From Pseudo-nitzschia pungens (lineage: Eukaryota > Bacillariophyta > Bacillariophyceae > Bacillariales > Bacillariaceae), in contig CM074760.1 of the NCBI GenBank assembly GCA_037355855.1, positions 1,418,501 through 1,482,500 of the forward strand: a stretch of 64,000 nt of DNA, written 5' to 3'. The notes beneath the pieces are model-generated. The model was not told where the DNA came from. It ran no database searches and was given only the letters and a program-made list of their open reading frames with translations. The position numbers and the translations under genes were made by a program. Shown in pieces: positions 31,447 through 43,400 of this stretch (position 1 is its first letter; each line of letters starts with the position of its first letter).

Positions 31447-32466
31447 CTAAATATCGAGATGAGTAGCGTTCGTATGACGTATGTCCAACACCAAATGGCC
31501 GGTCAGAATGACGGCGAAGCAGGCAATTATCGCATAAAGCGGCACTCGTTCGTCTAAAAAGTTCACCAGGGGTTTGCACTGCCGAAATAGAAAAAATTGT
31601 ATGCATAACATGGTAAGACCAGCAAGCAACGTACCCAACAACAACTCTGTGACTGTGAAAATTTTTCCAATTATCAGGGTTGGAAAGTAGGAAATCTCGT
31701 CAAGGAATCCAAGTGCTGTCAGGGTCGCTACCGTCAATGGACTGAAAGCATCCATTTCAACGAAATCTTCTTCTTCACAGGAAGCGGCCTTATTCAAAGG
31801 GTGATTCAGGACCCCACAGTGTCTTTCAGGTGCCCGAAGAGATCCATATGATAATCGTTGCATCTCGTTTTCCGTAGCACCAGTGTCATGTACTTCGACG
31901 TAACCTTCCAAAAAGCGACAACTTGGTCCGACATTATTTGTACCATGCAATGCAGCATTCAATCCTTCTTCTTCCTTTCCATGTACAAGATCTTGGTGTT
32001 TATTCTCCTTGCACAAACGCCTTCGTTTTTTGAGTTGCTTCTTGATGAAAAAAGTAGAGGCAAGGGTCCAGCATAGAACCACGGATATCCATTCTAGTTG
32101 AATTTCGAGAATCTCAGTGGATGTCCTTACACCAGTGTCACTTTTCTCGTCAGACTTGTAGCTATTACCCCACACTCTCACGAGTCCCCACGCCGAGATA
32201 CAGCATAGGAAAGAGAGGATCATCAACGTGACTAAAAACGTACAAGCATGGATGAGACGCCGTCGGTAGCTTCCATTGGCAACGAAAGGGAAGAGCCATA
32301 TTGAATCATCCAAGGTTGTTACCAGGACAGTAATCGATGCTCCAAATAACCCAGTCAAAGATAAAGCAAATGAAAGATTGTCACAGTCTTCCTGATAAAT
32401 CACAGGGCTTTCCATTGTCGTAGACGTTGGTTTCTTTCTTGATCCACTTCGTACTAGGAAGCGCAT
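31447..32466 (-). CDS. Multipass membrane protein, CadD/LysE-like two-repeat candidate
   Basis: 339 residues from the ATG at 32466. Two hydrophobic halves are separated by a hydrophilic loop (about 145-245). The first half (helices near 30-57, 70-96 and 118-142) has the motif VLVTTLDDSIWLFPF. The second half (helices near 252-270, 275-300 and 315-332) has ATLTALGFLDEISYFP. The acidic pair at the equivalent place in each half suggests an internal duplication, as in two-repeat transporters such as CadD, LysE or UPF0016. The first motif resembles the DD motif of CadD. I could not match it firmly, and the UPF0016 motif ExGDKT is absent. Transport of a cation or amino acid is speculation. It converges with the gene at 29210-31276, with 170 bp between stops. 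Confidence 0.7.
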   Translation of the reverse strand: MRFLVRSGSRKKPTSTTMESPVIYQEDCDNLSFALSLTGLFGASITVLVTTLDDSIWLFPFVANGSYRRRLIHACTFLVTLMILSFLCCISAWGLVRVWGNSYKSDEKSDTGVRTSTEILEIQLEWISVVLCWTLASTFFIKKQLKKRRRLCKENKHQDLVHGKEEEGLNAALHGTNNVGPSCRFLEGYVEVHDTGATENEMQRLSYGSLRAPERHCGVLNHPLNKAASCEEEDFVEMDAFSPLTVATLTALGFLDEISYFPTLIIGKIFTVTELLLGTLLAGLTMLCIQFFLFRQCKPLVNFLDERVPLYAIIACFAVILTGHLVLDIRHTNATHLDI

Positions 32467-33838
32467 TCACCATTCACCGTCTATTTCATTTGTCGAATCA
32501 AACCCACAAAGGCACGACGAATGAAATGACTGCCTTGCTCGCCAATTGCCGATCTCCGCCAAAACGTCAAACCAATGATGCCCTCCTTTTGTATTGCTGA
32601 TATCTAGCGTGCTGCATACCGTATGCTGTTATCAGCTCTTCATCACAAAAGACACAAATCAACTCTGGTAACCTTACGGTAATTAAGCAGAAACTAGATG
32701 ATCAACAAGAGCTCCAAAATCCAAAACCCTAAAAAAAATCCGCAAAAAAGTAAACTTTTTTTTAATAAAAAAAATCATCTAAAAATCCGACTGGAGTGGA
32801 CCATGATTGATTGATTGATTGATTCAAATAATTCAAAAATACCCAATTCATCAACATACGTATGTACGTATGTATGTAATCGTACGAGTACATACGAGTG
32901 ACCTTTTTCCACTCTAACATACCCTTAGTTTGTACGGTATGTTAATAGATTATGTATGTAAGAACATTTAGAGTTTGGTGCACGAGAAAGATCTTACAAG
33001 GAGCCAGGAACGCAGATACGGTAAGGTTTTTACGGTATGACAATCGAAGTCAAGGGAACGCAGATACGGTAGGGTATTTCGAGCCAGAATTCTTTGATCG
33101 GTGAGCTAATCTATGTGGGTTTAAACTCGTAGTCCAAGTCATGACAGTATTTTTGATTGATGAGACTTTCTCTTTTCACCGCAAAATGACCGAATGTACC
33201 GAAAATGCTGTACGCGAAAAAAAAATCCCCGGAGCTCGGACGAACTGACAAGCACCTCTCGACAAGAGTGTGTAAGTTCGCCAGATGACCCATCGGGGTT
33301 CAGCAACAACAATTTGATAAGCATATCCCGGATTGGTTTTCAGAAAAAGTTTTAGAATCCCAGTTCAAATCATTTATTGAAAATCTCGTTAATTGCTGGG
33401 TCGTGACTCAAACACCATTCAGTTGACCAAAATTTCCAACCATATTTTGTCCGTTGTGATGAATGACATGACATAGACAAATTCATCGGACGAACTCGCT
33501 CCGGGAACGGTGATATATTTGTTTTTATCCCATCGACTTGACACTTATTACTTTCCAACAACAGTATGACGTTTTTTTGGGCGAGAAGGTATCAATCGCT
33601 CTGTTGGCTTACATACTAGGTTATATGGATTAAATATCATTTACGTTGCCATCACCAAAAATGTTGAAGCTCTTCGGCTGGTTCCAAAAGAAGCTCTTGC
33701 CATGCCGTGTGTTCTTTTGAAGGTCGTCGCAGATGATACACATACCTTGCTCATAAAACTAAACAACACATCGACGGAAACGAAATCAATTGCAAGCACT
33801 TCCATGCCAAGACAGTCGCTACCTGAATCATTCTTCCA
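32467..33838. other. Intergenic, simple repeats
   Basis: About 1.4 kb, AT-rich, between divergent genes. It has A/T homopolymers near 32730-32780, five GATT units at 32805-32824 and CGTATGTACGTATGTATGT near 32857. The phrase AACGCAGATACGGTA(A/G)GGT occurs twice (about 33008 and 33058), a direct repeat 50 bp apart. No gene recognised. Confidence 0.5.
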
Positions 33839-34711
33839 ATGTTGAATTCTTTGACAGAGAAAGAGCCCATGTTTTCGTACGATGATATGAAAAAAATAGA
33901 TGCCCAGAATCCCACGCTTAATTCTTGGTATTCTTCATCGATATCGTCATCGTCATCGTCGTCGTCATCGATGTCGACACCAACAACATGGTCCAACTCT
34001 TCTTATGGTTCGGACATCGAGCAAGCGAAAGTTAAACAAAGCTCTGGGGCTCCGCTGCGCCGAAAATCTGTAGAATACAGCAAAAAATGTCCTCAATACC
34101 CAGCCAGGAAGTTTTATTTGGCTCTTGACTGTGAAATGGTCGGTGTCGGAATTAATCGGTCTTCTCTTGCTCGTGTAGTGATTATCGATTGGAAAGGACA
34201 GGTATTGTTCGATGAATATATAAAGCAATCGGAGCCCGTCACAGACTATCGAACATTTGTTTCTGGTATCACCGAAAAGGATCTGAGCCAGGCAACCATG
34301 CCATTGAATGTTTGCCGCAAGCGGGTATCGCAACTCTTGTTTGGTCATATTTTGGTTGGTCATGGGTTGGAAAACGACCTTCTGGCATTGGGGATAAATC
34401 ATCCCTGGTGGATGATTCGGGATACTGCATGCTATGAGCCATTCATGAATAATCGATTCAACGTATTGATGCCAAGGAAACTGAAAGATCTCGTCTATGA
34501 TCATTTGGGAAAAGAGATCCAAGAGTTTGGAAAACCACACAGCCCATACGAAGATGCAAAATGGGCCATGAATCTATACAAATCGGTACGCTCGGATTGG
34601 GAATCCTGTGTCCACTACATGGTCCAGAGGAGCGTGATCGAAGCTTCCATTGGACGGCTACACATTGAATGCGCTTCACGAGCTCAAACTATCTACCATC
34701 GAACACATTAA
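33839..34711 (+). CDS. REX4-type 3'-5' exonuclease (DEDDh)
   Basis: 290 residues from the ATG at 33839. The exonuclease domain spans about 92-250. It carries the DEDDh residues of the REX4/ISG20-like RNase T family: Asp97 and Glu99 in LALDCEMVGVG, Asp180 in GLENDLLALG, and His234 with Asp239 in HSPYEDA. REX4 homologs act in 3' processing of ribosomal RNA precursors in the nucleus and nucleolus. Here this is inferred from the CEMVG signature. The first 90 residues are low-complexity, with a Ser tract from a TCG/TCA microsatellite (about 33936-33976), and resemble the basic or Ser-rich tails of the family. No intron is needed. Length is normal. A histone-like or DNA substrate cannot be excluded because ISG20-type enzymes cut both nucleic acids. 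Confidence 0.92.
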   Translation: MLNSLTEKEPMFSYDDMKKIDAQNPTLNSWYSSSISSSSSSSSSMSTPTTWSNSSYGSDIEQAKVKQSSGAPLRRKSVEYSKKCPQYPARKFYLALDCEMVGVGINRSSLARVVIIDWKGQVLFDEYIKQSEPVTDYRTFVSGITEKDLSQATMPLNVCRKRVSQLLFGHILVGHGLENDLLALGINHPWWMIRDTACYEPFMNNRFNVLMPRKLKDLVYDHLGKEIQEFGKPHSPYEDAKWAMNLYKSVRSDWESCVHYMVQRSVIEASIGRLHIECASRAQTIYHRTH

Positions 34712-35395
34712 AGAGCGACCTAGCAGTCGCGGGGCATCCATGATTTATAAGCTAAAATGACACGCATCGTCAGCATAAAAATTTATAAACAAAGAATACA
34801 ACAGTAACCTGCATATCTATTCTTTCGAAATCACCATTATACGTGTACCGTACATGGAATTTGAAATACAGTAATAATTTTAAAAATATTATTATTTTTT
34901 GTACTACACTACGTCTACGTGTACTGGTGCTCGACAGAGATTTTTGAATAGAGCCAACCGGCAAAGCTAGATGTAGTTCCACATGAACATGGTAACCTTA
35001 TGTAATTATTATTATTATTATTTATGAATGGGTGAGATTAGTTTAGGCTTCTGCCGAAAATAAAAAAATACGAAGTACTGTACTACGCACCGATAGTACA
35101 CTTTGCGACAAGTGCGTTAATTGTTCGTGCAGGTCACAGGCACGAGTAAGGTTAACCTTACGAGTTAAGTTACGCACAAAGAATGATTCTCTCTGTGCTT
35201 CTTTACATCTAAGTTTACCTTTAGTACGTTGTTTAGTGTTTCCGTTCACCGGTAATTTCCGTTTTCTGGGAACCTTAAGTACTGATCATTCCGATGTGCA
35301 TCGTCCATCAGTCATCTTTCATCATTCATCTCTCATCATTCATCTCTCATCGTCCATCATAAACCAGACATGATAGAATAGAGTTTCTGCATAAC
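34712..35395. other. Intergenic
   Basis: 0.7 kb between two genes on the same strand. It includes an ATT microsatellite near 35005-35025, the words AGGTTAACCTTACGAG near 35150, and a run of CATCATTCATCTCTCATC repeats (about 35309-35360) just before the TPR gene, a pyrimidine-rich leader-like stretch. No coding sequence. Confidence 0.5.
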
Positions 35396-36709
35396 ATGGA
35401 GGAGATGACGACTTCAAATACGATTCCAAGAGAAAAGAGTCGCCCGAAACAAACACCGGGAATTGGAGTAGACACAGGTGGAGTGCTGCCGAAGTCTCCA
35501 TTTGTTACCACTTCGGATGTCATCAACCAACTCAACAAGCATCTTTCGGATTTATCGACGGTCGACGGCGACGGTGACGAAGGCCTTGATTCTGGCGAAC
35601 AATCACAGGGTTGCTTCGAATTACAAAAACGCCTGCCAAACGGATCCGCGATTCCAGCAACGCCGGACGAGGCCGCAGCCGCGGATTTCAAGACCAAACT
35701 CGATCAAACCATCAAACTCGTTTCGCAGTTGGAATCCCGTCAAGACCGACAGGACTGGGCAGAGCAACAACGGCGGACGGGAAATGAGTTTTTCCATCAG
35801 GGTGACTACAAGTCTGCAATGGATATTTACCTCACATGCCTAGTGGTAAAAGAAAATACACCAGACTTTGTGCGAGACACGCTCCTTCCAGTGTTTAACA
35901 ATCTTGCTCAATGCACGCTACAACTTGGAATGCATAAGAAGACGATTGTGTTTTGTGAAACAGCACTCGTGGAACTATCCAAGGCGAAAAAAAACGCTTC
36001 AGATACAGAAAATGAATCGAATCAAAAACAAGGGAACGGTAACGAAGCGTCCGGAGAAGACAACTCTGCATTTGACGAAAGAGATCGAGGAGACTCTATA
36101 GCACTGTGCAAGATCTATTTCAAACTGGGCAAGGCACTTCGGTTGACAGGACATTATAAAGAAGCACGGGAGGCACTGAAAAACTCATTCTCGTGCCTGA
36201 TAGAGAAGGAAAGCAAGGTTCCCATTCCTCGTCCCTCATCGGGTGATGATGGCGCCAAAACTTCATCCTCATTCGCACCTTACAGAAAGGCAATCGACAA
36301 AGAATTCCGATGTCTGGAGATTGCCGAAAGAGAAGCTAAAAGGAACCGTGTCCGGCAAAAACGTGCTATGCAAACAATACTATCGCGAACACCGACATCG
36401 GAATCAAGTCCACCGTTGTCGCAAGGAAGCAGTGGAGACGAAATGGGACCGTTATCAACTAAGCCTCTTTATGAGGAGTCTGAGTCAAGGCAATTTTCGA
36501 GACTCCGAGTTCGCAAAGCGCCATCTACGTTCCAACACCAAACAAAATCGGATTCTCCGATTCAGTACTACGGTCAGTATTATTGGACATTGGTCGCTCG
36601 TGTTGCAAAGGCATTGTTGGTAATGTTAGGGGACGAGGAGGATATCGATATGGAGGAATCTTCGAACGATGGTCCGGAGAAAATGAACGCCTCAAAGAAA
36701 CGCTTATGA
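35396..36709 (+). CDS. Tetratricopeptide-repeat protein
   Basis: 437 residues from the ATG at 35396. A TPR block occupies about 115-275. It includes a first unit with RRTGNEFFHQGDYKSAMDIY, a second with NLAQCTLQLGMHKKTIVFCETAL, and a third with YFKLGKALRLTGHYKEAREAL, the last two separated by an acidic Asn/Glu-rich insert. The spacing resembles the three-TPR clamp of co-chaperones, but no FKBP, J or other catalytic domain is attached, and the clamp lysines and asparagines were not verified. The first 110 residues and the C-terminal 120 are polar and probably disordered; the tail has an acidic patch EEDIDMEE. No signal peptide or membrane segment. A role in protein complexes is inferred only from the fold. 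Confidence 0.85.
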   Translation: MEEMTTSNTIPREKSRPKQTPGIGVDTGGVLPKSPFVTTSDVINQLNKHLSDLSTVDGDGDEGLDSGEQSQGCFELQKRLPNGSAIPATPDEAAAADFKTKLDQTIKLVSQLESRQDRQDWAEQQRRTGNEFFHQGDYKSAMDIYLTCLVVKENTPDFVRDTLLPVFNNLAQCTLQLGMHKKTIVFCETALVELSKAKKNASDTENESNQKQGNGNEASGEDNSAFDERDRGDSIALCKIYFKLGKALRLTGHYKEAREALKNSFSCLIEKESKVPIPRPSSGDDGAKTSSSFAPYRKAIDKEFRCLEIAEREAKRNRVRQKRAMQTILSRTPTSESSPPLSQGSSGDEMGPLSTKPLYEESESRQFSRLRVRKAPSTFQHQTKSDSPIQYYGQYYWTLVARVAKALLVMLGDEEDIDMEESSNDGPEKMNASKKRL

Positions 36710-38041
36710 TTCATTGTTATGATTTTTGGAAGAAGTGCATGCATCGATGTGTGCTTCTCCGTGAAGTTGTGTCTGGGAACACTGCGATGGATGCTCTGTC
36801 GGTGCCCTGATACGAGTTCATAAAAAGGATAGTGTCTCGACCATCATCATGTTGAACCAGTGTTGTATGGAAATCAATATCCATCTTGTATGCTCATTTG
36901 AGACCTTGTGGATATATCGGGGAAGGTGGGATGGGATTCTTTTAAAATGTGGTTCATTTTCTATATGGACGGCGAAGTGGTCCAGCTAGGATTGTGTTGG
37001 ATGAAGAGTGCGTAAATGTTGAGGACACAGCACAATGGAACCCAAAATCGATTTCAAAATGTCCGAAACCTGTTCGCAGAAACAATTCAACGTGCGTGTG
37101 TGATTCACTTTGAGATATGCATGAATAATTACACTCGAATAGACCTGCGCCAACAGTTCTCTACACATCAGATTGTAAGAAGGCCTTCGCTCTCGCATGT
37201 CTACTTTCATATCTTGTATGATGTGTGTGGACGACATCACGAATTGCATGTTCTAGAGGTTTCTTGTTGAATGCGTAAAATTGCCGATGGAAAATTGTAT
37301 GAACGTGGAATGGCTGATGAATAATGACGATACTGGAGTATCAATACTACTTCTTGATATCAATCTGACATTCAGCAAAGACCACAATAATGTTGGGTTT
37401 TGTTCTACTTCTTGAGGTTAGGCATATACTATGTTTCAGCCAAAAAAATCAAAGCAGAAAGGATCACCTTTATACGAAAGTTCTTGCTTAAGAGGAGAAA
37501 CAACAGCAAATAGAATGTTTGACAACTACCGTAAACCTTACTCATCCTTTAACTTCAATCGAGTTAGTTATGTGCTGTTTCCAAAATTCTGTGGTCTTTT
37601 TCGTTGATTTTGATACGAACCGGTAGAAAACTTCTTCCGAGTATCTTGATTTTAAAAGGCTTACGAAACAATCTCGCCAAGAATTTCCGCTACGATTTCA
37701 TATGCATCATAGATACGTATACGTGCATAGGAACTGACAGCGCTCGGAATCCAATCGAAGTGATTCGTGATTGAATACGTGAGTCACGAATAGTCGTGAG
37801 TGATGTTTCAGAAAGAAACGTCATACCGTAACTTACCAGTAAGCGTTCACACCTCTCTCCCAGTTTACATGAGTTTGTGCTCGTTTTCTTTCCCCCTTAT
37901 CGCGTCAGACACACCGATGGCCGACAGAAAGCTTCGATGAATGAACGAACCAACAAACACTCGGCGCTGTAATTCTGTTGGTTTCTCACATCGCAATCGG
38001 ATACAAAATAGAACCGTAGTCTACAGACTTGTAGTGGCCGA
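36710..38041. other. Intergenic
   Basis: 1.3 kb between two genes on the same strand. Short frames on both strands (36986-37270) are not convincing. The upstream side of the LepA gene has GTAACTTACCAGTAAGCG near 37827 and GATTCGTGATTGAATACGTGAGTCACGAATAG, an inverted-repeat-like stretch, near 37760. Nothing else recognised. Confidence 0.5.
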
Positions 38042-40309
38042 ATGCAGGTAAAGATGACGAAGCCAACCAACGCCATGGGAGGCTTGCTTCTGCTTATATG
38101 CAGTGCTATCTGCCTGACCTCCTTCTGTGAAGCGTTTGCGCCCACACGCAGAGTTCCAGTCCAAAGTCGCCAATTCACTCGAAACGATGACAGCGAGAGC
38201 CGCAAGCAGATTGGCCGAAGTTTGATGCAGCGATTCATGGCAGACGGAAAACGCATCATCGAGTACAACTCTGAGCGGATTAGAAATTTCAGCATCATCG
38301 CCCACATTGACCACGGAAAGTCGACGCTTGCGGATCGAATCCTGGAATCCACCGAAACAGTAGCGGCAAGAGACATGGAAGATCAGTTGTTGGACAACAT
38401 GGATATCGAGCGGGAGCGTGGAATTACCATCAAACTGCAAGCAGCACGTGTGCTGTACAAGAGTAAAGTTGACGGAGAAATTTACACGCTGAATCTTTGT
38501 GAGTAAGTATTTTCATGCTCTCACGAGATCAATCGAGCTGGTTCGAAAGAAAACGCAGTGCACTCTCTCAACTTTCATCCTTCTTTCCACGTGATCAGCA
38601 CTCCCGGACACGTAGATTTTTCGTACGAAGTTTCGCGAAGTCTTGCAGCCTGCGAAGGAGCTTTGTTGGTGGTCGATGCCTCCCAGGGTATCGAAGCGCA
38701 GACTCTAGCCAACGTCTATCTCGCTCTGGAAAACGATCTCGAGATCATTCCAGTTTTGAACAAAATCGACTTGCCAGCGGCAGATCCGGACAGAGTAGCT
38801 GAAGAAATCGAAGATACCATTGGGTTGGATTGTACAGATATCGTCCATGCTTCTGCCAAAGCCGGCATTGGGATTGATGACATTCTCGAATCCATTGTTC
38901 GAAAGGTCCCACCACCCGTAGCGGACGTAAACAAACCTTTCAGAGCTCTTATTTTCGATTCCTACTATGATGCTTACCGTGGAGTAATTGTTTTCTTCAG
39001 AGTTGTTGACGGGCAAGTCAAGAAGGGAGACAAAATTCGATTCATGAATTCGGCGGCAGAACACGAAGTGACGGAAGTCGGAGTGATGACTCCTCAGCAA
39101 GTTGTTGTCGACGAGTTGAGAGCCGGAGAAGTTGGATACATTTGCGGAAGTATCAAGGATGTTTTGGATGCGAGAGTGGGTGATACCATGTGCTTATCGT
39201 CCGACTACAAGGCTGGTGTCGCGTCTGAAAATCCGATTGAGCCTCTACCCGGTTACGCTGAATGCACACCTGTAAGTTTTCGTATCGTTGACTGAATGTT
39301 CCTTTGCACGTCCAATTCCTATCGATTTTAATTTGCTTGACTCTTGAATAAATTCGCTTACTTGCTCAATGCTACGTTGCGACATGACAAAAAAAAGATG
39401 GTTTATGCCGGACTTTTCCCAGTCGATGCGAGTGATTACGAAACGTTGAGAGATTCTCTTGGAAAGTTGAGATTGAATGATGCTTCCCTATCTTACGAAC
39501 CCGAAAACAGCGGAGCGATGGGATTTGGGTTTCGCTGCGGTTTCCTCGGACTTCTTCACATGGAAATCATTCAAGAGCGTCTTTCCAGAGAGTACAATCT
39601 GGATCTGATCATGACGGCACCAAGTGTTGTGTACAAGATCAACCACCTTGGGAAAGAGATCACAATCGACGCACCCAGCAAGATGCCTGACTTGACGCGT
39701 GATCATGAAACGCTTGAACCTTATGTACGAATGGAGATTCTTTCCCCATCCGAGTACAACGGGAAAATCATGGAGTTGTGCCAAGAACGACGAGGTGAAC
39801 TTATCGATATCAAGTATCTGACCCAATCTCGTTCTACCATCATTTATGAACTCCCACTTGGAGAAGTCATCACCGACTTTTTCGATCAGCTCAAGAGTAG
39901 GACACAAGGATATGCCAGCATGGAATATTCGGTCATAGACTATCGAGCTAGTGATCTGGTCCGTCTTGATGTAAAGATCAACTACGAGTTGGCACCAGCG
40001 ATGGCATGCATTGTGCATCGTGACAATGCCCAAACTATGGGTCGCAAACTATGCGCAAGCTTGAAGAATCTTATCCCTAGGCAAATGTTCAAGGTCCCCA
40101 TCCAAGCTTGCATTGGGGTGAAGGTGATAGCGTCGGAACACATCTCCCCCATGAGGAAGGACGTCCTCGCCAAGTGTTACGGAGGTGATATCACCCGAAA
40201 GAAAAAGCTTTTGCAGAAGCAAGCGAAAGGAAAGGCCAAGATGAAATCCATTGGAAAGGTGAACGTCCCACAAGAAGCTTTCATGGCAGTTTTGAAGATT
40301 AACAGCTAG
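38042..40309 (+). CDS. lepA: Plastid elongation factor 4 (LepA)
   Basis: Three exons: 38042-38502, 38599-39271 and 39398-40309. The introns of 96 and 126 bp begin GTAAGT and end CAG and AAG. All joins are in phase and restore LCDTPGHVDF and [13 protein letters not shown], giving 681 residues. LepA is a ribosome-associated GTPase that back-translocates or remodels stalled ribosomes. The signal peptide (about 11-30) ends in EAFAP (30-34), so this is the plastid form and not mitochondrial Guf1. GTPase motifs: G1 AHIDHGKST at 87-95, G3 DTPGH at 154-158 and G4 NKID at 208-211. The LepA-specific C-terminal domain has [24 protein letters not shown] and the terminal [21 protein letters not shown] segment. 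The stop codon lies inside a 41-bp tandem duplication (40304-40385). Confidence 0.97.
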
Positions 40310-40385
40310 TAAACTTTAGTCATCCATTTAGTTCTGGTCTTTGGAGCTAGTAAACTTTAGTCATCCATTTAGTTCTGGTCTTTGG
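40304..40385. repeat. 41-bp perfect tandem duplication over lepA stop codon
   Basis: Two identical 41-bp units, 40304-40344 and 40345-40385, each starting AGCTAGTAAACTTTAGTC. The first unit contains the last codon and the TAG of lepA, so the duplication copied the gene end into the 3' untranslated region without changing the protein. It is of the same type and size as the 44-bp duplication at 3280. Confidence 0.95.
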
Positions 40386-40470
40386 CACATACGCACCGCA
40401 AGTAGCAAGATAGCATTTGAGAAGTAGTTTGAAAACATTTTTATTTTAGAATCGGTGTTGTGCATGTCCG

Positions 40471-43400
40471 TCATCGTCCATGAGGGCGCACCACAAAAAA
40501 CCTCACGATTTGCAGAATGAGCAAGAGCAGCAAAAGGATCACAATTACCAACGAAGACTGATCGAACATGTGTGACATTATCACTTCCTCCCGGGTTTTC
40601 CTCTTTCTGTGACCAGGACTTTGAGGCCGGCCTGCGTCGTTTGTACCTCGAGGAGCCTGCGAATCCGCGTCTCGTGGCTGGACGGATGGTACTTTTGCGG
40701 AAGATGGTGTGTTTGTTGTTTTTGTGTTCGCTGCATCCCGTTGGTACCACCAGTCTTCAATCAGAGCGACGCACCGGATCACGAATTCGTGGGCATTCAT
40801 CGCCATCAAGGCAATTTGCACCGCTATTTCGGCTTCGCGATAATTTTGAATCAACGCCAGATCATAGTGCCTCTTGGCCATTGGAAAATCTTGCTTCAGT
40901 CCTAGTCCCCATTGGTGCATGAATCCAAGATTGAAATTGGCTCGTGCGCTGTGGTGCTTTTCCCCGGCTATTTGGTAATAATGCGCAGCCGTGCGGAGAT
41001 CTTCCTCCATTTCGTGATCGAGATTCTTCGTGACGGTACCAGCAGCAATCCGCTGCAAATCCCGGTGGTTGGGGCAGGTGCCTTCGTCGGTCGCTTCGCA
41101 CGTTGTCTCTGTTGACGAGGGAGACGGTGCGGACGCCAAAGCTTGCTCGTCGACATCGTCGGCCACGACCTTTCTCGCAAGGCTCCACAGCCCGGCGCCC
41201 CATTCTCGGAGCAAGGTCGGCAGATATTTTTCCGGTTGCAAAACGTATTGGATCCATCCAAAGGGCCCGATGTGAAGCTTTTCTCCGTGCAGCCGTCCGT
41301 AATAGTAGAAATCACCGACTCGCAGGCAGGCCTCCGCGTTTCCTCTCGCCGCCGCCGCCTTCCACAATCGGACCGACGCCTTCGCACAATCCGCGGCACT
41401 CAGGCCCAAGCAGACCCCTCGCTCCATCAAAAAGGCCGCGTTCACCTGTCCGACAATGGATCCTATTTCCGCGGCGGCGAGGTAATTGCGAACCGAAACC
41501 TCGAGATTGCCGGCAATGTATTCCTTGTACGCCCTTCTCAATCGCTTCGACAGAGTCGGCGAGGCGTTGTTGACGATCCATTCGAGGTTTTCTTTCGCGC
41601 GCTTGCAGTCTTTCTTGACGAAATTGAACTCCATGACATTGGTCGTGTGGTTGAGGCCCCCGGCATAGATCAAACCCAGTCGGTGCTTGGCTTGTACGTG
41701 ACCGAGTTTGGCCGCAACGTTGAGCATCTTGATGGCGTTCAGAACGTCGGACTGGATGGGGCCCTTGTAATAGAGCTTTTCACCGACGGTGGCCTTGTAC
41801 AGGGCGAATTTATCGCTCCCGTCTTTGGTTTGTCCCGTGATGGGCAGGGGCAGTTGGTCGACATCGGGGGTGTACCCGTTTTCCTTCAGATCGTCGATCC
41901 GTTTGAAGTGGGTCTTCCACCCGAGCCACATCATTGCCAGGTTGTAGTAGGCATCCACGCTTCCCAGTTCTTTTGCGAGGGTGAAATACTTTTCCGCCAT
42001 GGGAATGTCTACCTGGAGAACTCCCTGGACTCCCAGCAGGTGCAGGAGACCCAGCCCGTTCAGGGCTTCCTCGTCGCAGTTGGCGAGCTGGTCGAGATCG
42101 TCCGACGCCCGCTTGTTGTTCTTGGCCATGTTGACCTTGTCGCGCATCTGCCGGCAGCCCTCGTATCCGTAGGGCGCACCAAGCTTGCAGAATTCCATGG
42201 CCTTGTGCGCGTCTTGTTCCGCGCCGATTCCCCACAGGTAAAAGCTGCAGGCGTGTCCCGCCGACTCCCAGTGACCGTTGGTGCCGGCGATCTCGTAGTA
42301 TTGGAGGCTCTTGGTCAGGTTCTGTTCCACCCCCCTCACGCCGTGGTGGTGCATGTGGGCCAGGGTGAAGGCGGCCATGATGTCGATCCCGTCTTCCTCG
42401 TTGGCTCCCGCCTTCTTTTTCCTTCGGCCGGCCTTTTTGCCGCCGTCCTCGCTTTCGGAGCCGGACTTTTTTTTCATGGACCACGGAACGGTGGTGGCCT
42501 TGAGGTGATAGAATTGGAGGGCCTCCTTGGATTCGTCGGGTTTGTTGTTCCAATCCAGCTGCGACGACGTCCCCCCGTGCATGTGGACTTCCGCGAGCGT
42601 GTGCTTGTCCATGGGCGGTATCAGCTTGGCCCGCGAGTGTTTCGATACCTCCAGCTGATCGATGATTCCGTCCGCGGCGGCCTGGTAGTAGGGAAGGGAG
42701 TCCTCGCACGCGCCGGCACTGCTGCTGCTACCACTGCCACTGCTGCCGCCGCCGCCGCTTCCGGCATCGATCATCGATCCGCCGCCGTCGAGACGATGGG
42801 CCAGGGCCATGGCCGATTCGATGTTCCCTCCAACGGCTGCCATGTGCCACAAGAGATAGGCCTTGTCGATTTGTCGGGTGTGCTTTCCCGAGGAAGGAAG
42901 CCACTCGTCAAAGACGTGCAGGTTTTCCACCGGCGACCGAGCGGAATCCTCCCCGTCCCCGTCCTCCCTTCCGGCGGACCCGCGGCGGTCTCCTCCCCCC
43001 GAAACCGGAACCGGCCAGATCCCGCTGGAGTGGGCGTTCGCCAGATAGTGCTGCGCCAGGGGATGCCCCGCTTCGGCCGCTCTCTCCAGGGCCATCCGCG
43101 GATAGGAGTCGAAGGCGGTCTTCCTCGCGTTCCCATCTCCGGACGGAGACCGGCGATACTCCGACGATTTACGCACCATCCAGTCGGTGGCGTGGGTGTG
43201 GTGATCGGACGGATCCGGGGGATACACGGCGGCGTCTTTCCAGTCTCTGAGAAAGGATTGGACCTGTCTCCAGTAGGCCTCTCCGATGGTCTTGAAGTTC
43301 CCGCCTTCCGGCGCGGGAAAGAGGTTCCACAACCGAATGTCGTACGCCCCGGTGGGGTGGGAGGATTTGATGGTGCGTTTTTTCCGCGCCGCCGCCCGGT

